64,000 nucleotides of DNA from DAOUMF01 sp034408935 (lineage in GTDB: Bacteria; Chloroflexota; Dehalococcoidia; SM23-28-2; RBG-16-64-32): assembly GCA_034408935.1 (NCBI GenBank), contig DAOUMV010000021.1:82348-146347 (forward strand), given 5' to 3'. Position numbers and translations under genes: made by a program. A model generated the notes under the pieces. That model saw only the letters and a list, made by a program, of their open reading frames with translations, did no database searches and was not told where the DNA came from. How positions within the stretch are numbered: the stretch's first letter is position 1; each line of letters begins with the position of its first letter. This document shows, piece by piece, positions 1 to 7,630 of this stretch.

Positions 1-1
1 C

Positions 2-139
2 AACGTCCTCGTGGCCACCGGCCACTTCCGTAACGGAATCCTCCTGGGTCCCATCACCGGCAGGCTCATCGCCGAACTCATGGCCGACGGAAAGACGGAG
101 ATGCCGCTGGAGCCGTTCAGCCCCTCGCGGTTCGGCTAG
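2..139 (+). CDS. thiO: glycine oxidase ThiO, C-terminal end (partial)
   Basis: The last 45 codons of a gene that begins before the window. The tail carries the pattern TGHFRNGILLGPITG followed by a short acidic/proline end (EPFSPSRFG), typical of the C-terminus of ThiO-type FAD-dependent glycine/D-amino-acid oxidases, where the GHFRNGILL segment lies by the active site. ThiO makes the iminoglycine used to build the thiazole ring of thiamine. The convergent neighbour is thiE, another thiamine gene, which supports the call. The two stop codons overlap in the palindrome CTAG. Only the tail is visible, so a related FAD oxidoreductase cannot be fully excluded. Confidence 0.82.
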   Translation, partial: NVLVATGHFRNGILLGPITGRLIAELMADGKTEMPLEPFSPSRFG

Positions 140-759
140 CCGAGCCGTTCCGCCAGACGCCGCGCCGCCTTCTGGACGTCCGGCGCCGTCACCACCGCCG
201 CGATGACGGCCGCCATGTCCGCGCCCGCCGTCACCACCTCGTCGATGTTCGTCTCGTTAATGCCGCCGATGGCGCACACGGGCAGCGACACGGCCGCCTT
301 CACCGCCCGCAGCGTCCCCGTGGTCGCCGGACGGGTGTCCTCCTTGGAGCCAGTGGGGAACAGCCGTCCCACGGAAGCGTAGTCGGCGCCGTCCGCCTCC
401 GCGCGGCTGGCCTCCTCCGGGTTGTTGGTGGAGCAGCCCACGATCATCTCTCGTGGGACCAGCCGCCGCACTACGCTCACCGGCAGATCTTTCTGCCCCA
501 CGTGCACCCCGTGGGCCTCCACCGCCAGCGCCAGGTCCACGTGGTCGTTCACGATGAACGCCGCTCCGCTCTCCTGGCAGAGACTCCGCAGCGCCCGCGC
601 GATGTGAAGCTGGATACCCTTCTCCCGCCGCTTGTCCCGGAGCTGGATCAGCCGCGCTCCCCCGGCCAGCGCCTGCCGGGCTACCTCCACCTCGTCGCGG
701 CCGGCCGCCACCTCCGGGTCGATGATCACGTACAGGCCGCGAAGTTCGTACCGTTGCAT
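136..759 (-). CDS. thiE: thiamine-phosphate synthase ThiE
   Basis: A 207-aa (beta/alpha)8-barrel enzyme that couples HMP-pyrophosphate to thiazole phosphate to give thiamine phosphate in the cytoplasm. Family motifs appear in order: YVIIDPE at the N-terminus, IQLRDK (pyrophosphate-binding Arg/Lys), VNDHVDLA, GVHVGQKDL, GCSTNNPEEA, the phosphate-binding loop GRLFPTGSKED, and the C-terminal CAIGGIN. Length is normal for ThiE. The start at 759 was chosen because AGGGGG lies 6 nt upstream; an in-frame start nine codons earlier lacks such a site. It converges with the thiO end, sharing a 3-base stop overlap, so the thiamine genes are adjacent but not one operon. Confidence 0.93.
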   Translation of the reverse strand: MQRYELRGLYVIIDPEVAAGRDEVEVARQALAGGARLIQLRDKRREKGIQLHIARALRSLCQESGAAFIVNDHVDLALAVEAHGVHVGQKDLPVSVVRRLVPREMIVGCSTNNPEEASRAEADGADYASVGRLFPTGSKEDTRPATTGTLRAVKAAVSLPVCAIGGINETNIDEVVTAGADMAAVIAAVVTAPDVQKAARRLAERLG

Positions 760-782
760 GTCTTGCCCCCTGAAAGCGCGCC

Positions 783-1490
783 TCAATCAGCTTGCTGGCC
801 GTATCCACGCACGTATAGCTGCGCTCTCAGCCAGCGGCGTAGCCATCCCAAACGGCCGGCTCTGGCCAGGAGAACGGTAGCCGCGACGGCCGGCAGCATC
901 ACCGCCAGCAGCAGGCCGAACCAGTCGCCCAGCCAGCTCAGCACCGCCTCGGTGACAGTCTCGATCACGTCGACGGCAACTACATCGTCCCACACCCGCT
1001 CCCAGTGGAGGAAGTACTCCTTTACCCACCAGGGCAGCCCCAGGGCGGTAATCCACAGGGCCAGCCGTGGGGGCGTGAGTTTGTACCAGGAGACGTAGGT
1101 GGTGGCCACCATGACGAAGATGTAGAAGATTTCGAATATGTTGGGACAGAGGAACAGGATCTTGCGCTCTCCTGTCAACTGGAACAGGAAGAAGCCGGTG
1201 AGTCGCCATAAGAACAACCCTAGGCTGATGCGCCGCGCCCAGCCGACTCCCCATCGCAGTTGCGTGACGATGAACTCGATGCTCAGGTAGTACATGTCGG
1301 GGTACTTGTCGAGCTTGTGGTAGGAGTCGGGATAGCCGCCCCAGGGCATGAGAGACCAGGCGACTACGTCCAGGGCATCGCAGCAAAGGGACGCTATGCC
1401 ACCCCACAGGGGCCACCGGAAAATGGTCAGCGGCACTGTGAAACGTATCAGAAGGACGATGAACAGCCCTACGTCTATGTCCAAGAGCAC
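783..1490 (-). CDS. predicted polytopic membrane protein, unknown function
   Basis: A 235-aa hydrophobic protein with four to five predicted membrane spans: residues about 5-25, 95-130, 135-150 and 180-210. The C-terminal tail is basic (RAGRLGWLRRWLRAQ), which suggests a cytoplasmic end. Many Trp and Tyr residues lie in the loops. I recognise no family. It lies upstream of thiE on the same strand with a 23-base gap and may be co-transcribed, but nothing in it indicates thiamine transport. The GTG start at 1490 is uncertain; a TTG two codons later sits better behind GGAGAG. Confidence 0.6.
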   Translation of the reverse strand: MLLDIDVGLFIVLLIRFTVPLTIFRWPLWGGIASLCCDALDVVAWSLMPWGGYPDSYHKLDKYPDMYYLSIEFIVTQLRWGVGWARRISLGLFLWRLTGFFLFQLTGERKILFLCPNIFEIFYIFVMVATTYVSWYKLTPPRLALWITALGLPWWVKEYFLHWERVWDDVVAVDVIETVTEAVLSWLGDWFGLLLAVMLPAVAATVLLARAGRLGWLRRWLRAQLYVRGYGQQAD

Positions 1491-1596
1491 TCTCCATAGG
1501 CGACGGTCGTCGCGATTCTATCAGCGGTGAGTTATGCGCTCAAGGAGAGACACACCGTGACCTGAGCTGCTCATGCGGTGGGTGCCACAAAGGCAA

Positions 1597-1624
1597 CAGC
1601 CGCCCCGACGCGTCGGGGCGGCTG
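1597..1624. terminator. 28-bp perfect palindrome, likely terminator
   Basis: A perfect 28-bp GC-rich palindrome (CAGCCGCCCC, GACGCGTC, GGGGCGGCTG). It lies 20 bp past the stop of the minus-strand small membrane protein gene. On that strand the following bases are moderately T-rich (TTGCCTTTGTGG), so it could end that transcript. It has no loop of its own, so the RNA would need an opened centre. Confidence 0.55.
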
Positions 1625-1644
1625 CGAATAGTCTTGCCGTTCCC

Positions 1645-1830
1645 CTAGTGGGCCACTGCCTCTTCCCTGCGTCGCTTCGGGCGTGACGCCCCGGCCGGTG
1701 GATGCTGGCGGCCGTTCCAGATGGAGCGCCGGTGGGTGCCCGATGAGGCGGCGGCGAGCAGCCTGGAGCCGATGATGCCTAGGCTGATGCCCAGAGCGAA
1801 GCCGTAGAGGAACCTGACTGCCCCTGCCAT
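1645..1830 (-). CDS. small single-span membrane protein
   Basis: A 61-aa protein with one hydrophobic helix at about residues 5-25 (FLYGFALGISLGIIGSRLL), then a basic Arg/Lys-rich tail that probably stays in the cytoplasm. The ATG overlaps the TGA of the upstream zinc-ribbon gene by one base (TGATG), and GAGGCAG precedes it, so the two are probably translationally coupled. A longer frame-open reading upstream is mostly antisense-like low-complexity sequence and was not used. Function unknown. Confidence 0.55.
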   Translation of the reverse strand: MAGAVRFLYGFALGISLGIIGSRLLAAASSGTHRRSIWNGRQHPPAGASRPKRRREEAVAH

Positions 1831-2048
1831 CACTGCCTCTTGGAGGAGGCCTGCCACAACCGGGGGGCCGCCTCCTGGATCAGGTGCGAAGTGGGTTGTG
1901 GGATCGCTTCGTGGCTCTTGCCGTTCAGTTCGTCGTCGTCCTCCGCTGTGAAGCCGCAGCCGCCGCAAAGGTAGTACTTCCCCCACATGTCCCACGAAAT
2001 CCCCAGAGGCTGGTCACAGCGGGGACAGCGATGCGCTATTCGCTGCAT
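1830..2048 (-). CDS. small zinc-ribbon protein
   Basis: A 72-aa protein with two CxxC knuckles near the N-terminus: HRCPRCDQPLG and YYLCGGCGFTAEDD, a one-zinc ribbon of about 25 residues. The C-terminal half is polar and probably disordered. The start at 2048 has GAGGTG 6 nt upstream. Ribbons of this size are common in small regulators or adaptors, and the function here is unknown. It heads a two-gene unit with the small membrane protein. A strong minus-strand promoter sits about 230 nt upstream, leaving a long structured leader. Confidence 0.62.
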   Translation of the reverse strand: MQRIAHRCPRCDQPLGISWDMWGKYYLCGGCGFTAEDDDELNGKSHEAIPQPTSHLIQEAAPRLWQASSKRQ

Positions 2049-2085
2049 GACCCGCACCTCCGTTCTGGGGCGACCAAATTGAACA

Positions 2086-2115
2086 CCGGGCCAGAGGGCA
2101 TAGCCCTCCGCCCGG
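2086..2115 (-). promoter_or_regulatory. strong hairpin in the zinc-ribbon leader
   Basis: A two-part hairpin: CCGGGC pairs with GCCCGG outside, GAGGGC with GCCCTC inside, and the loop is ATA. On the minus strand it is followed by TGTTCAATTTGG, and the start codon comes about 37 nt later. It could be an attenuator or a ribosome-access structure. The matching promoter is at 2285-2313. No known riboswitch consensus is convincingly present. Confidence 0.5.
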
Positions 2116-2284
2116 CTTTGCGGCGCGCTATGACCTCTTTCCACGGCCTACGGGGTTAGCTGACGGGTTAGGACTGAAAGAGCCGCCCTTCCCGACTGCT
2201 GTCGAGATTCACCCCTGTATACGGTTCCCCCGTTCCCGCCTGCCTTGCGGGATTCGGCCTGTCGTGGTCGCCGTCCGAATCATA

Positions 2285-2313
2285 ATCATAGATGCAAATG
2301 GCGAAGCTGTCAA
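2285..2313 (-). promoter_or_regulatory. sigma70-type promoter, minus strand
   Basis: TTGACA at 2308-2313, a 17-bp spacer, and TATGAT at 2285-2290 (11 of 12 consensus positions). It faces the zinc-ribbon/small-membrane pair. The predicted transcript starts near 2278, about 230 nt before the first start codon. The rest of 2049-2465 shows no gene. Confidence 0.68.
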
Positions 2314-2465
2314 CAAGAACCCTCGTTCGTCATTCCCATTTCGTCTCGCCCCGCCGAGCGGGGCTTCAGGCTTTCTCCTCTCGCTTGACGGAATGCCGTA
2401 ACGCCGGAGCCTACCACACGTCTTGCCTAGTAAAGACATTGCCAGCTAGGAGAATAGCTGCCTGG

Positions 2466-3719
2466 ATGAGCGCCAGAGTTGACCTCCAGGGCGCCCTGGA
2501 TCCTGCTGTCGACGGGCCCCAACTTCCTGCGGACTCGCCGGCCCAAGACCATCTCGGCGATCTCCGCACCGTCAAGTGGTGGACCCGGATGATCGTCTAT
2601 CCCGGCGTGACGTTGCTCATTCCCTTGGACCATTTCCTGTGGGGCGTGACCTGGCAGCAGGCCTTTTCCGTCCACCTGGGAGGATTCGCTATCGCCACTC
2701 TCGCCATCGAACTGGCCTTCGCTCATGTGTTCAAGCTACGCAAACGTAGCGCGTACCCGGCGGACGTTTCCCGGCAGCTGTGCACCCTGTCCACGTTTGA
2801 CGCGGGCTGTCACGCCACCGTGACCATCGTGGACGGGCTGCTGGGCTTGAGGGGGTCCTTTCTGGCCCTCCACAGTGAGAGCGGCTTCCTTGACCTCATG
2901 GCGCTCAGCAGCCTCAGCCGCGTCGATGCCGACCGCTACCTCCGTCTGTGCGCCGCCAGAGTGCAGCAGGCTCTCTCCACCAAGCAGGTGGTTGCTCTTC
3001 ATCCCGACGACGAGTTCCCGGCCGAGATGATCGTACCCCACGGACAGCAGATCGTGTACGCTCCCGTCCAGTCCTTCCGAGGTGTGATGGGGATTCTCGG
3101 CCTGATGGCGGAGAGATCCAACTCGGGCCTGCGGGACGCTGAACTCCTTACATCCCTGGGTTACGCCGTCGGGGTCTCTCTGGAGAGCCTGCGCCAGCGC
3201 GACGTACTGCGCGCCACGGCCGCCATCGATGAGCTCACCAGGGTCTACAACCGCCACCACTTCTTCGATCAACTGGAGCGGGAGCTGGCCACTGCCCGCC
3301 GCTACTCTCTGCCGGTATCGGTCCTCATCCTTGACCTGGACGGCCTGAAGCGACTGAACGATAGCTTCGGCCACGAGACTGGCGATGAGGCCCTGCGCAC
3401 CCTCGCCCAGCGACTCGTGCGGTATTCCCGCGCCTCCGATATCGTGGCTCGCCTGGGCGGCGACGAGTTTGCCGTCATCCTGTCCCGCACAGACAGTGCG
3501 GGCGCGGCCCAGATCGCCCGCCGCATGCAGAGCTCCGTCGAGAACGAGGTCCCGCTGGCGAGAAAGGGTCGCCGCGTTCGCATTAGCGTCTCCTTCGGCT
3601 TTGCGTCCTTCCCCGAAGACGCCGAGGATTCCAGCCAGCTCCTCCGTCAGGCCGACGGCCGCATGTACGCCGCCAAGGCCGCCCGCAACCGCCCCACCCG
3701 TAAGAAGCGCCCCAAGTAG
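2466..3719 (+). CDS. membrane-anchored GAF-like/GGDEF diguanylate cyclase
   Basis: A 417-aa protein. Two hydrophobic segments at about residues 37-60 and 63-85 are followed by a GAF-like region (about 95-265) and a C-terminal GGDEF domain (about 275-410). The active-site loop RLGGDEFAV at about 331-335 is intact, as are the upstream DxDGLKRLND metal/substrate motif and the C-terminal SFGFASFPEDAED. It should therefore make c-di-GMP from two GTP at the inner membrane. The start at 2466 is chosen because it precedes the first plausible domain; AGGAG lies rather far upstream (13 nt), so the start is uncertain. It converges on a GGDEF/HD-GYP gene 65 bp away, which points to a local c-di-GMP module. 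Confidence 0.85.
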   Translation: MSARVDLQGALDPAVDGPQLPADSPAQDHLGDLRTVKWWTRMIVYPGVTLLIPLDHFLWGVTWQQAFSVHLGGFAIATLAIELAFAHVFKLRKRSAYPADVSRQLCTLSTFDAGCHATVTIVDGLLGLRGSFLALHSESGFLDLMALSSLSRVDADRYLRLCAARVQQALSTKQVVALHPDDEFPAEMIVPHGQQIVYAPVQSFRGVMGILGLMAERSNSGLRDAELLTSLGYAVGVSLESLRQRDVLRATAAIDELTRVYNRHHFFDQLERELATARRYSLPVSVLILDLDGLKRLNDSFGHETGDEALRTLAQRLVRYSRASDIVARLGGDEFAVILSRTDSAGAAQIARRMQSSVENEVPLARKGRRVRISVSFGFASFPEDAEDSSQLLRQADGRMYAAKAARNRPTRKKRPK

Positions 3720-3746
3720 GTCGTTCGCCCTTCTCAAGGATCACGC

Positions 3747-3762
3747 GAGCCGGCGACGGCTC
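3747..3762. terminator. short hairpin with GNRA-type loop between convergent genes
   Basis: GAGCCG, loop GCGA, CGGCTC: a 6-bp stem in the 65-bp gap between two convergent c-di-GMP genes. There is no T-run on either side, so it is at best a weak or Rho-assisted bidirectional terminator. Confidence 0.3.
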
Positions 3763-3784
3763 CTGCGGATGAAGGCGCTATCAC

Positions 3785-5539
3785 CTAGATGAGAGCGGCG
3801 GACAGGGCGTGATCCTCTTCCAGCACCGTCAGGACCCGGCCGAACGCTTGCACTAGGTCGGGATCGAGTTGGGCGCCGGCGACACGCTGGAGCTCCGCGT
3901 AGGCTTCCTGGCAGGGGACCCCCTTGCGGTGGGGCCGGTCAAGGGTCATGGCGGAGAAGGCGTCGCCCACGGCCAGGATGCGCGCCAGGTGGGGTATCTC
4001 CTCTCCTCGGAGCCCATCCGGATAGCCGCTGCCGTCGAAGCGCTCGTGGTGGTGGCGGGCGATCTCCCGCACCTCCTCGGCGTACGGCACATCCACGATG
4101 AGGTGTTCTGCGATGGACACGTGATGCTTGATGACGGTGAACTCCTCCGCGGTGAGCTGCCCCGGCTTGCGCAGGATATCGTCGGGTATGCAGATCTTTC
4201 CCACGTCGTGAAGGAGGGCCCCGAGACGGAGAGTCCGCTGTGCCGACGGAGACAGGCCAATCTCCTGGGCCAGCATCACGGCGTACTCGGCCGTGGTCTC
4301 ACAGTGGGCGCGCGTGTAGTGATCCCTGTTGTCCACCGACCTGACCAGCCCCTCCAGGAAGCCGAAGGTCCCCAACTCCGCCCGCCCGTGCCGGTTCCGG
4401 CGGTGGCCGCCGGAGTGCGCGTCAGGGGATTTCCGCTGGTACAGCCGCGCATCGGCCACGGCCAGGAGCTCCTGCCGCCGCTTGCCGTCATCGGGGAAGA
4501 CGGCGAGGCCACAGGAGACGACGATGGCTATCCTCTGCCCGCCGGGAGTCCGGAGAGCATAGTTGGCCAACCAATCCTGGAAGGCCTGGGCGAAGGCGCA
4601 GGCCTCCTGCCGTGAGTGGTTGGGGAGGACGACGATGAACTCGTCGCCACCGAAGCGGCCCACCGTGCCCACCCGGTCGGTCATTAGCTTCAGTTGGTCG
4701 GCGACGGTTTGCAGCACGCGGTCGCCCACAGAGTGGCCGTACGTATCGTTGATCGTCTTGAAGCTGTCCACGTCCATTAGCAGCAGGGCGAAGCCGCGCT
4801 TGCGAGTGGCTTCATCGGTGACCAGCCGCTGGAGGTAGATTTGCATGAAGCGATGGTTGAACAGGTCCGTGACGAAGTCCAGGTCGGCCCGCTGCTGCAT
4901 CTCCTCGTAGTGCCGCGCGCGCTGGAGGGCGCCCCCGAGCTGGGCGGCCACGGGGCCCAGCAACTCCCAGTGACCGGGCCCCCACGGCTCCTGGCCGGAG
5001 TACAACTCCAGGACGCCCTCGCGGGGGGAGCCGCCGCGGAGGGGGACGTAGAGCACGAAGCCCGTGGCTGGCGCGCCCGCAATGCGGAGCGGTTGCGGAC
5101 GCTGGTCCTGCGAGTCGCGGCGGAGGATGACGGGGGCGCTGCCCCGCGCTGCCGTGCGCGCCATTATGATGCGCTGAACCTCGGGCAGGAGCGGGGCCGC
5201 CGCCGCTTGACCGTCCTCGGGGAAGGACAGCCAGGGGGCTTCAGGTTCTCCGTCACTGTCGGGCTGCCAGAAGACGGCGCGTCCGACGCCCATCTCCCTG
5301 ACGAGGAACTCCGTCCCGACGCGCCCGACGCCGCGGCGCTGGGTCTCCCGGGACAGCAGGAAGGTGATACGGTTGAGCAGGCGGAGCTGTTCAGCCCGGC
5401 GGGCCAGTTCGCGCGTCCTCCTTTGCATCTCCCTGCTCGCCCTCCAGGCCTTGACGATGGCCAGCATGGCGGCCAGGAGAAGCAGTGTCCAAACGATGAT
5501 GCCGATGCTGATGATGGCCGCGGGCTCCGGCGTGTTCAT
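3785..5539 (-). CDS. GGDEF plus HD-GYP c-di-GMP synthase/phosphodiesterase
   Basis: A 584-aa protein. An N-terminal membrane helix (about residues 8-30) leads into a short coiled coil (REMQRRTRELARRAEQL) and a GAF-like sensor (about 50-200). A GGDEF domain follows with intact GRFGGDEFIVV near 293-300, then an HD-GYP domain with HDVGK near 445, HHHERFDGSGYP near 500 and DAFSAM near 525. All HD-GYP metal ligands and the GYP triad appear intact, so the protein may both make and hydrolyse c-di-GMP; which activity dominates cannot be read from the sequence. It lies 25 bp downstream of a sigma-factor-like gene on the same strand and is probably its operon partner. Confidence 0.9.
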   Translation of the reverse strand: MNTPEPAAIISIGIIVWTLLLLAAMLAIVKAWRASREMQRRTRELARRAEQLRLLNRITFLLSRETQRRGVGRVGTEFLVREMGVGRAVFWQPDSDGEPEAPWLSFPEDGQAAAAPLLPEVQRIIMARTAARGSAPVILRRDSQDQRPQPLRIAGAPATGFVLYVPLRGGSPREGVLELYSGQEPWGPGHWELLGPVAAQLGGALQRARHYEEMQQRADLDFVTDLFNHRFMQIYLQRLVTDEATRKRGFALLLMDVDSFKTINDTYGHSVGDRVLQTVADQLKLMTDRVGTVGRFGGDEFIVVLPNHSRQEACAFAQAFQDWLANYALRTPGGQRIAIVVSCGLAVFPDDGKRRQELLAVADARLYQRKSPDAHSGGHRRNRHGRAELGTFGFLEGLVRSVDNRDHYTRAHCETTAEYAVMLAQEIGLSPSAQRTLRLGALLHDVGKICIPDDILRKPGQLTAEEFTVIKHHVSIAEHLIVDVPYAEEVREIARHHHERFDGSGYPDGLRGEEIPHLARILAVGDAFSAMTLDRPHRKGVPCQEAYAELQRVAGAQLDPDLVQAFGRVLTVLEEDHALSAALI

Positions 5540-5564
5540 GTTGTCCTCCTGCGGAAGAGGGGCC

Positions 5565-6038
5565 TCAGGCTAGTGTGAGATAGGCCGCCGCGGCCGCCGG
5601 CGAAGTCTGCTCCTTCAGTTTGCGCAGGCCGGTCAGAAGGGCCGAGCTAACGGTCGTCTGCCGGATGCGAAATATCCGGGTGATCTGTTCGCGGGTTAGG
5701 CCCGCGTCGAATACCAGTGAGATGACCTCACGCTCCCGCGGGTTGAGGAGGTCGTCGCCGGCGGATCCGTCGCCCCGGAGAGCAGGTCGACAGAGGCGCC
5801 GTGCCGTCCTGAAAAGGACGGTGCGAAAGCGCTCTTCGCCGGCATCGCCCGCCCTGCTGAAGGCGCGCGTGAAGGCCTCGACGATGATATCCTGAGCAGG
5901 CATGTCGCCTCCGACGCAGGAGCGCACGTAGGCGAACAGGCGAGGGAAATAGGCGCCGAAGCGCTCGTTCCTGCTTCCCATGTCTATCTGCTGCGGACGT
6001 GTCATCTCCTGCCTCTGCTTGAAGAATCCGAGTCCCAT
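5565..6038 (-). CDS. sigma-70 family (ECF-like) RNA polymerase sigma factor, divergent
   Basis: A 157-aa protein with a region-2-like half (RFGAYFPRLFAYVRSCVGG, then IIVEAFTRAFSRAG) and a clear region-4 helix-turn-helix: LNPREREVISLVFDAGLTR, QITRIFRIRQTTVSSALLTGLRKL. ECF sigma factors are usually 160-190 aa; this one has a short linker and weak region 2, so promoter melting may be impaired. The start at 6038 has an excellent GGGAGG 5-6 nt upstream, unlike the in-frame start 12 codons earlier. It precedes a GGDEF/HD-GYP gene by 25 bp, so a link between envelope or stress sensing and c-di-GMP is plausible. No anti-sigma gene is adjacent. Confidence 0.72.
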   Translation of the reverse strand: MGLGFFKQRQEMTRPQQIDMGSRNERFGAYFPRLFAYVRSCVGGDMPAQDIIVEAFTRAFSRAGDAGEERFRTVLFRTARRLCRPALRGDGSAGDDLLNPREREVISLVFDAGLTREQITRIFRIRQTTVSSALLTGLRKLKEQTSPAAAAAYLTLA

Positions 6039-6159
6039 CTGTGCCTCCCGTTGATACTTGGAGCGTTCGTCCAAGCTCAGGCTAGCAGAGACGCGAGGAG
6101 CCGTGACAAACGGAACGTAGAGCTCCGGTAAAGGAGGGGTTCAGATAGCGTAAAGAGCG

Positions 6160-6951
6160 CTAGTTGGCCTCTTGGTCGCCGGGGGCTTCCAGCAGAATCG
6201 TGAGGGGATCGTTGGCGCGCCGTTCAGACCGGCGCTCCAGCATGTAGCCAAAGCCGCGGACGCAGAGGACATAGGGGTTGTCATGGCGGCCGTCCTCCAG
6301 CTTGCGGCGAAGGTTGGCGATGTGGACCTTGACCAGGTTCTGCGCTTCGCGATCATCGTAGTCGTGTTCGTGTGCCGAGGAGAGCAAAGAGCGGGCGTCC
6401 ACCACCTTGCCCGCCTTCTCTGCCAGGACAGCGAGGATGCGGAACTCCGTGGGCGTCAAGGAAACGGGCCGGCCCTGAAGTACCACTTCGCACTTGTCTA
6501 GGTCGATGAGAAGGTCGCGAATGACGATGATGCCGGCGCTCTGCCCGGTCTGCCAGTGCTGGGCTCGCCGGAGGAGAGCGCGGACGCGGGCGGTGAAGAC
6601 GGCGGCGTCGCTGGAGGCAGTCACCGCGTCGTCGGCGCCAGCGTCCATCACGGGTACGAAGTCGCTCTCGCTGGCGATAACCACGATGATGGGCGTGTCC
6701 CGAAGGCCGCGCACCGCCTGGCAGGCTCGGACGGCGAAAGGCGCGTTACGCTTGGCCAGAATGAGGAGGTCAGGCGCCTCGTCGTGGGAACGGTCGAAAA
6801 GCTCGTGCAGCTCCCGGAAGGCCGCGACAGCGAAGCCCTGATCCTGCAACGCGGCCTCGAACGCTGACGGCCAAACGTCCGGGTCGCCCAGCACGTAGGC
6901 TGGCCTCAGCCCGGCCCTCGTCTGCGTTGCCTGTGCCGCGCCAGTGTTCAT
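6160..6951 (-). CDS. OmpR/PhoB-type response regulator with degenerate receiver
   Basis: A 263-aa protein. The N-terminal part (about 15-130) has the receiver fold, but the phospho-acceptor position is lost: the beta-3 strand reads DLLILAKRNAP where active receivers have an Asp after LIL, and the conserved Lys strand reads PIIVVIAS. The C-terminal winged helix (about 150-245) is well preserved: SLTPTEFRILAVLAE, NLVKVHIANLRRKLE, GFGYML. It should bind DNA but probably does not take a phosphate. No histidine kinase is adjacent. The ATG at 6951 is preferred over a TTG three codons upstream because GGTGA lies just before it. Confidence 0.85.
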   Translation of the reverse strand: MNTGAAQATQTRAGLRPAYVLGDPDVWPSAFEAALQDQGFAVAAFRELHELFDRSHDEAPDLLILAKRNAPFAVRACQAVRGLRDTPIIVVIASESDFVPVMDAGADDAVTASSDAAVFTARVRALLRRAQHWQTGQSAGIIVIRDLLIDLDKCEVVLQGRPVSLTPTEFRILAVLAEKAGKVVDARSLLSSAHEHDYDDREAQNLVKVHIANLRRKLEDGRHDNPYVLCVRGFGYMLERRSERRANDPLTILLEAPGDQEAN

Positions 6952-7096
6952 GGTCACCAATGAGTTGCGTGGTGTTCAATGAAGAGGACGGTCGGACGGT
7001 TCAACATGTTACAGCCAGGGAGCTAGGCCGAGGCACGCTATTCGTGATGAGACGGCGGGCAGGCTTCAGCCCGAGGCGTGAACCGGGCGCCTTCCG

Positions 7097-7125
7097 TTGA
7101 CACTGCTTGGATCGGCTGATAGCGT
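7097..7125 (+). promoter_or_regulatory. candidate promoter for the FMN-binding-split gene
   Basis: TTGACA at 7097-7102, a 17-bp spacer, then TAGCGT at 7120-7125. The downstream ATG at 7136 is so close that the transcript would be nearly leaderless. The TANNNT form of the -10 recurs at other promoters in this window. Confidence 0.5.
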
Positions 7126-7135
7126 GCAGGCAGTC

Positions 7136-7621
7136 ATGCCCCAACGAATGAGTCGCGCGGAATGGGAGCGATTTCTGGCCGAACGGCGCGTAGCGGTGCT
7201 GGCCACATTGAAGCCCGACGGAGAGCCCGTCCTGACGCCCATCTGGTATCTGTACCGTGATGGGCTTCTGTACATGCGCACAGGTCGGGAGAGCGTCAAG
7301 GCCCGCAACGTCGGTCGAGACCCACGTGTGACCATCTGCGTCCAAGATGAACGCCCCCCGTACAGGAGCGTCACGGTGCACGGCCGCGCTTCGGTTGAAG
7401 AGGTTGAGGAGGGGCTGGATGCCGCCATCGCTCGTCGCTACCTGGGAGCGGTGGCGGGGGCGGCCTATCTGCGAATGGCGCGGGAGGCGGTGGAGCAAAG
7501 CGCCGAGGTGACCCTTGTGGTGCGGCCGCAGCGGGTGCTGACGCAGGATTTCTCGGCCGACACGTCGTTGACCGCACGGTTGTGGCTGCTGGCCAAGCGG
7601 CTGCTACCGCCCTGGCTGTAG
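7136..7621 (+). CDS. pyridoxamine 5'-phosphate oxidase-like (FMN/F420-binding split-barrel) protein
   Basis: A 161-aa split-barrel flavoprotein. Signature segments are LAERRVAVLATLKPDGEP near the N-terminus, TPIWYLYRDGLLYM, GRESVKARNVGRDPRVTICV and YRSVTVHGRASV, the pattern of the PPOX-class F420/FMN-dependent family common in Actinobacteria and Chloroflexota. The substrate is unknown. The start at 7136 was chosen because the upstream in-frame TTG is part of a TTGACA promoter element. It ends 9 bp before the amidohydrolase and probably shares its transcript. Confidence 0.78.
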   Translation: MPQRMSRAEWERFLAERRVAVLATLKPDGEPVLTPIWYLYRDGLLYMRTGRESVKARNVGRDPRVTICVQDERPPYRSVTVHGRASVEEVEEGLDAAIARRYLGAVAGAAYLRMAREAVEQSAEVTLVVRPQRVLTQDFSADTSLTARLWLLAKRLLPPWL

Positions 7622-7630
7622 GACGCCGGC

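Noticed and set aside
2049..2284. Possible c-di-GMP (GEMM-I) riboswitch: CGCAAAGCC occurs in the minus-strand leader near 2116-2125.
   Set aside because: The matching upstream half (GGxxAAACC with GAAA tetraloop) and the closing receptor are absent, and the short motif alone can occur by chance in GC-rich DNA.
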